Shown here in pieces: positions 61,880 through 64,000 of a DNA stretch of 64,000 nucleotides. Position 1 is the stretch's first letter, and the number at the start of each line of letters is the position of its first letter. Origin of the DNA: UBA7359 sp964523895 (lineage in GTDB: Bacteria; Pseudomonadota; Gammaproteobacteria; Eutrophobiales; Eutrophobiaceae); NCBI GenBank assembly GCA_964523895.1, contig CAZGBJ010000003.1, forward strand, positions 1-64,000, given 5' to 3'. A program made the position numbers and the translations under genes. The notes beneath the pieces were generated by a model. It was not told the DNA's origin, did not search any database, and saw nothing but the letters and a program-made list of their open reading frames with translations.

Positions 61880-63334
61880 CTAGAAATCAGCCCTTATCGT
61901 CACGCTAATTCTGTCTTCGTCAAAATTATCTCTGAGAAAGCGTTTACTGTATTCGAGATTGCCAGTAATACCATTTTTATTGAAGTATCGTACGCCCGTC
62001 GTCATTAAAATATCATCACTATCATTAGAAGGTTGTGCGCCGGTTGTTACACTTATTTCTCTTAATGAAAAATCATTCTGATAGGATAAATTGATAAAGG
62101 GCTCATAGTCTTTATAACTATAGGCTACGTCACCGGCTATGCTTATCGTTCCAACTTTGGTTCGGCTGTCGGCGACGACTGTTCCGTTACTTTCTGTGTA
62201 CGAATCTATCGTGCTACTCGCATATGAGGTACCAATACGCCCACCAATGATCCAATTATCATAATAAGTCACGCCATTCAGATTAAGTGCACCAAATACT
62301 CTGTTTGAAATAGGTGAACTGGTAATCCGTGTAGTGCTCCCGGTTACAACACGAAATTGATCATAATCAACTTTCGAATAACCCACTGTGAAATCAAGAC
62401 TCATACTATCGGTTAATAATGCACCAAAATAAGGAGCAATCGTGTAAGTATCGGTTTCCTGATTACCCGAATTAAAAGTTGTATCGAGATCCCCTGAATC
62501 ATAACCAAAAGCAATACCTAGTATTGTGTTGTCCCAAAAACCAAAATCTACCCCACCAAGAAAACCGTGACTAGTCCCTTCAAAGGCGGTACTACTCAGA
62601 TCATTTTCATAATCTGTATAGGAATAACTGCCCCATACGCCGTAAGGAACAGCTGAACCATCGCCCGCATTTAAACCCGTTGCGCCTTCAAGTATGAGCT
62701 GATTATCACCGACAAAATGTAAGCCGCCAAAAAATATACCGCTCAATGCAGCGGCAACATGGCTGCTGACACCTGAAATCGTACCTTGAATTAGTAGATT
62801 AAATAAAACGGCGTCTGTTACTGTACTACTGGCAGTGACATCCGGAGTGATCACATTACCACCTGTGAGTGTAAGCGAAGCAACATCATTAAGAAAACAC
62901 TGAGGACTACCACTGGTATCTGCCCCATTAGTAGTGAAATTAAAAACCCCATTAATTATTGTTCCTAATAAAGTACCTGAGGAAGTACTGCCGGGCTCTA
63001 CTGTTGAGAAAGAAGCAGTCACATTACCAGCACTATCCACTGTGCCTGTCAATGTGGTAGTACCAATACCATCCGATGCAGATCCAGTAAAATTTGCACC
63101 AATTTGGTTTGAAAGCGTCAACGATAAAGTAGATACATCTACAAAAGGTCCTGCATTAGGGGGGCCGCCTGGAAAAGCCGTGCCACAACCAGTTTCAGTC
63201 GTGGTAATCTGACCAGAGTATGTTCCTGTAACATCAGGAAAGGCTGCACGTACATTTGTACTAAATAGCAGAGACATTAATACAAGAAAAACTATATTTA
63301 TCAGCCTATTAGGAACATTAATCCTTTTATACAT
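61880..63334 (-). CDS. Autotransporter-type beta-barrel protein, paralogue 2
   Basis: A 484-residue relative of the preceding gene product with a Sec signal (ending VRAAFP, about residue 30), a different passenger-like region (35-165, Thr/Ser/Gly-rich, two Cys) and a closely matching barrel (235-484, ending IRADF). Shared blocks include GVWGSYSYTDYEN, GFWDNTILGIAFGYDSGD and NQETDTYTIAPYFGALLTDS. This gene lacks the octanucleotide repeat. Tandem duplication with passenger divergence is the simplest reading. Confidence 0.83.
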   Translation of the reverse strand: MYKRINVPNRLINIVFLVLMSLLFSTNVRAAFPDVTGTYSGQITTTETGCGTAFPGGPPNAGPFVDVSTLSLTLSNQIGANFTGSASDGIGTTTLTGTVDSAGNVTASFSTVEPGSTSSGTLLGTIINGVFNFTTNGADTSGSPQCFLNDVASLTLTGGNVITPDVTASSTVTDAVLFNLLIQGTISGVSSHVAAALSGIFFGGLHFVGDNQLILEGATGLNAGDGSAVPYGVWGSYSYTDYENDLSSTAFEGTSHGFLGGVDFGFWDNTILGIAFGYDSGDLDTTFNSGNQETDTYTIAPYFGALLTDSMSLDFTVGYSKVDYDQFRVVTGSTTRITSSPISNRVFGALNLNGVTYYDNWIIGGRIGTSYASSTIDSYTESNGTVVADSRTKVGTISIAGDVAYSYKDYEPFINLSYQNDFSLREISVTTGAQPSNDSDDILMTTGVRYFNKNGITGNLEYSKRFLRDNFDEDRISVTIRADF

Positions 63335-63568
63335 GCTAAAGACACCCCAGAGGAATTGTTATTTTTATAAAACCAGGCATGCATTATTGAATTTGCAAAT
63401 ACAGGCACTAAACTTAGGAAAACAGTTGCATGAACAACGTTTACTCATCATATAATATATGAACCATAGAGAAAACGTGTTTATGTCACATTCGTAATAA
63501 ATTGATTTTATATTCTTAAAAAAATAAACATACAATCTACACAAACCATCAATATGCACTAATAGATT

Positions 63569-64000
63569 ATGCTGAATATACTAACATCAAGAAAATATTT
63601 CTTCCTGACATTGATTTTACTATCTCTATCTTCCACACATTCTTTTGCCGACGTTATAAAAGAGTCGGGCATTATTGAAAGCATCAAAGGTGATGCCTGG
63701 GCTAGTCAACAAAGTTTGCCTGAAAGGAAGCTCTCTGAAAAAAGTGTGGTTTATGAAAATGATTTGGTTAAAACAGGAAAAGGATCTTCGCTGACGATAT
63801 TATTTAAAGACAAAACTAAATTTGATCTTGGTTCTGAGTCTGATTTTTTAATTAGTAAATTTAATTATAAAAAATCAGATGATGAAGATGGTATTACTGT
63901 AAAAATGTTAAGAGGTTCTTTTAGATTTATATCCGGCTTAATCGCCAAGAAAAAACCAAAATCAATGACGGTAGGTACATCGGTAGCAACTATTGGTATT
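63569..64000 (+). CDS. FecR-domain periplasmic protein, 3' end outside the window
   Basis: An ATG at 63569 opens a frame that runs uninterrupted for 144 codons to the window edge, so it is partial. A Sec signal peptide (LTLILLSLSSTHSFA, cleavage near residue 28) is followed by a FecR-like beta domain (GIIESIKGDAWASQ, NDLVKTGKGSSLTILFKDKTKF, KSMTVGTSVATIGI), with the ATIGI stretch matching ATIGIRGTG in the Tat-exported FecR protein at 21920. It is divergent from paralogue 2 with a 234-base gap. The rest of the gene lies beyond 64000. Confidence 0.87.
   Translation, partial: MLNILTSRKYFFLTLILLSLSSTHSFADVIKESGIIESIKGDAWASQQSLPERKLSEKSVVYENDLVKTGKGSSLTILFKDKTKFDLGSESDFLISKFNYKKSDDEDGITVKMLRGSFRFISGLIAKKKPKSMTVGTSVATIGI

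Noticed and set aside
63365..63559. A 64-codon minus-strand frame upstream of autotransporter paralogue 2
   Set aside because: It is rich in Cys, Tyr and Asn from AT-rich DNA, with no signal, motif or ribosome binding site.

Overview
The window looks like one contiguous piece of a gammaproteobacterial chromosome. It is AT-rich by eye (perhaps 40% G+C, not computed). The lineage call rests on gene order and content: argH-algZ-algR, asmA-mutY-yggX followed by tRNA-Phe, Rsd/AlgQ, an MSHA-type pilus locus and an SAH riboswitch in front of ahcY. Periplasmic nitrate reductase, the Acidithiobacillus-type glutamate-cysteine ligase, a tkt-gap-pgk-pyk-fba operon and a carbonic anhydrase would suit a free-living, perhaps sulfur-oxidising or otherwise autotrophic, facultative denitrifier. 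No RuBisCO or sulfur-oxidation gene is present, so that lifestyle is inference.

Layout. (1) 1-7.0 kb, minus strand: an outer-membrane porin, napEFDABC and hemN, behind a class II FNR-type promoter. (2) 7.1-18.4 kb: tRNA-Phe and housekeeping genes yggX, mutY, a repeat-expanded asmA, argH, the two-component pair algZ/algR, gshA, rsmE, a TerB-like gene and rsd. (3) 18.7-29.4 kb: a signalling and envelope region with a membrane Ser/Thr kinase, a DUF4124 protein, a beta-barrel, a Tat-exported FecR protein, an ABC ATPase and its probable permease, a class III adenylate cyclase, a histidine kinase, and a lone type IV pilin behind a sigma-54-type promoter. (4) 29.4-45.4 kb: an eleven-gene minus-strand operon for an MSHA-like pilus or pseudopilus. 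It begins with a sigma-54 response regulator and ends with a very large repeat-bearing minor pilin and an LPCPD-type pilin. (5) 45.6-49.3 kb: metF, ahcY and metK of the S-adenosylmethionine cycle. (6) 49.5-59.4 kb: a redoxin, a MITE-like element, the tkt-gap-pgk-pyk-fba operon, a small lipoprotein, carbonic anhydrase and purC. (7) 59.4-64 kb: a lipoprotein hydrolase, two tandem autotransporter-type barrel paralogues, one with an octanucleotide repeat at its ribosome binding site, and the start of a second FecR gene that runs off the window.

How the parts may work together. The sigma-54 response regulator heads the pilus operon, a histidine kinase without its own regulator lies at the other end, and a distant pilin gene carries a GG-N10-GC promoter. 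The simplest reading is one regulated pilus system split in two by a kinase/FecR/cAMP signalling block. The least familiar features are the large minor pilin with about seven copies of a GDxxxNxTDGSxG-type module, the PilM-PilN-like fusion in the same operon, the AsmA protein doubled in length by tandem repeats, the two-cluster NapF, and the repeat-controlled autotransporter gene.
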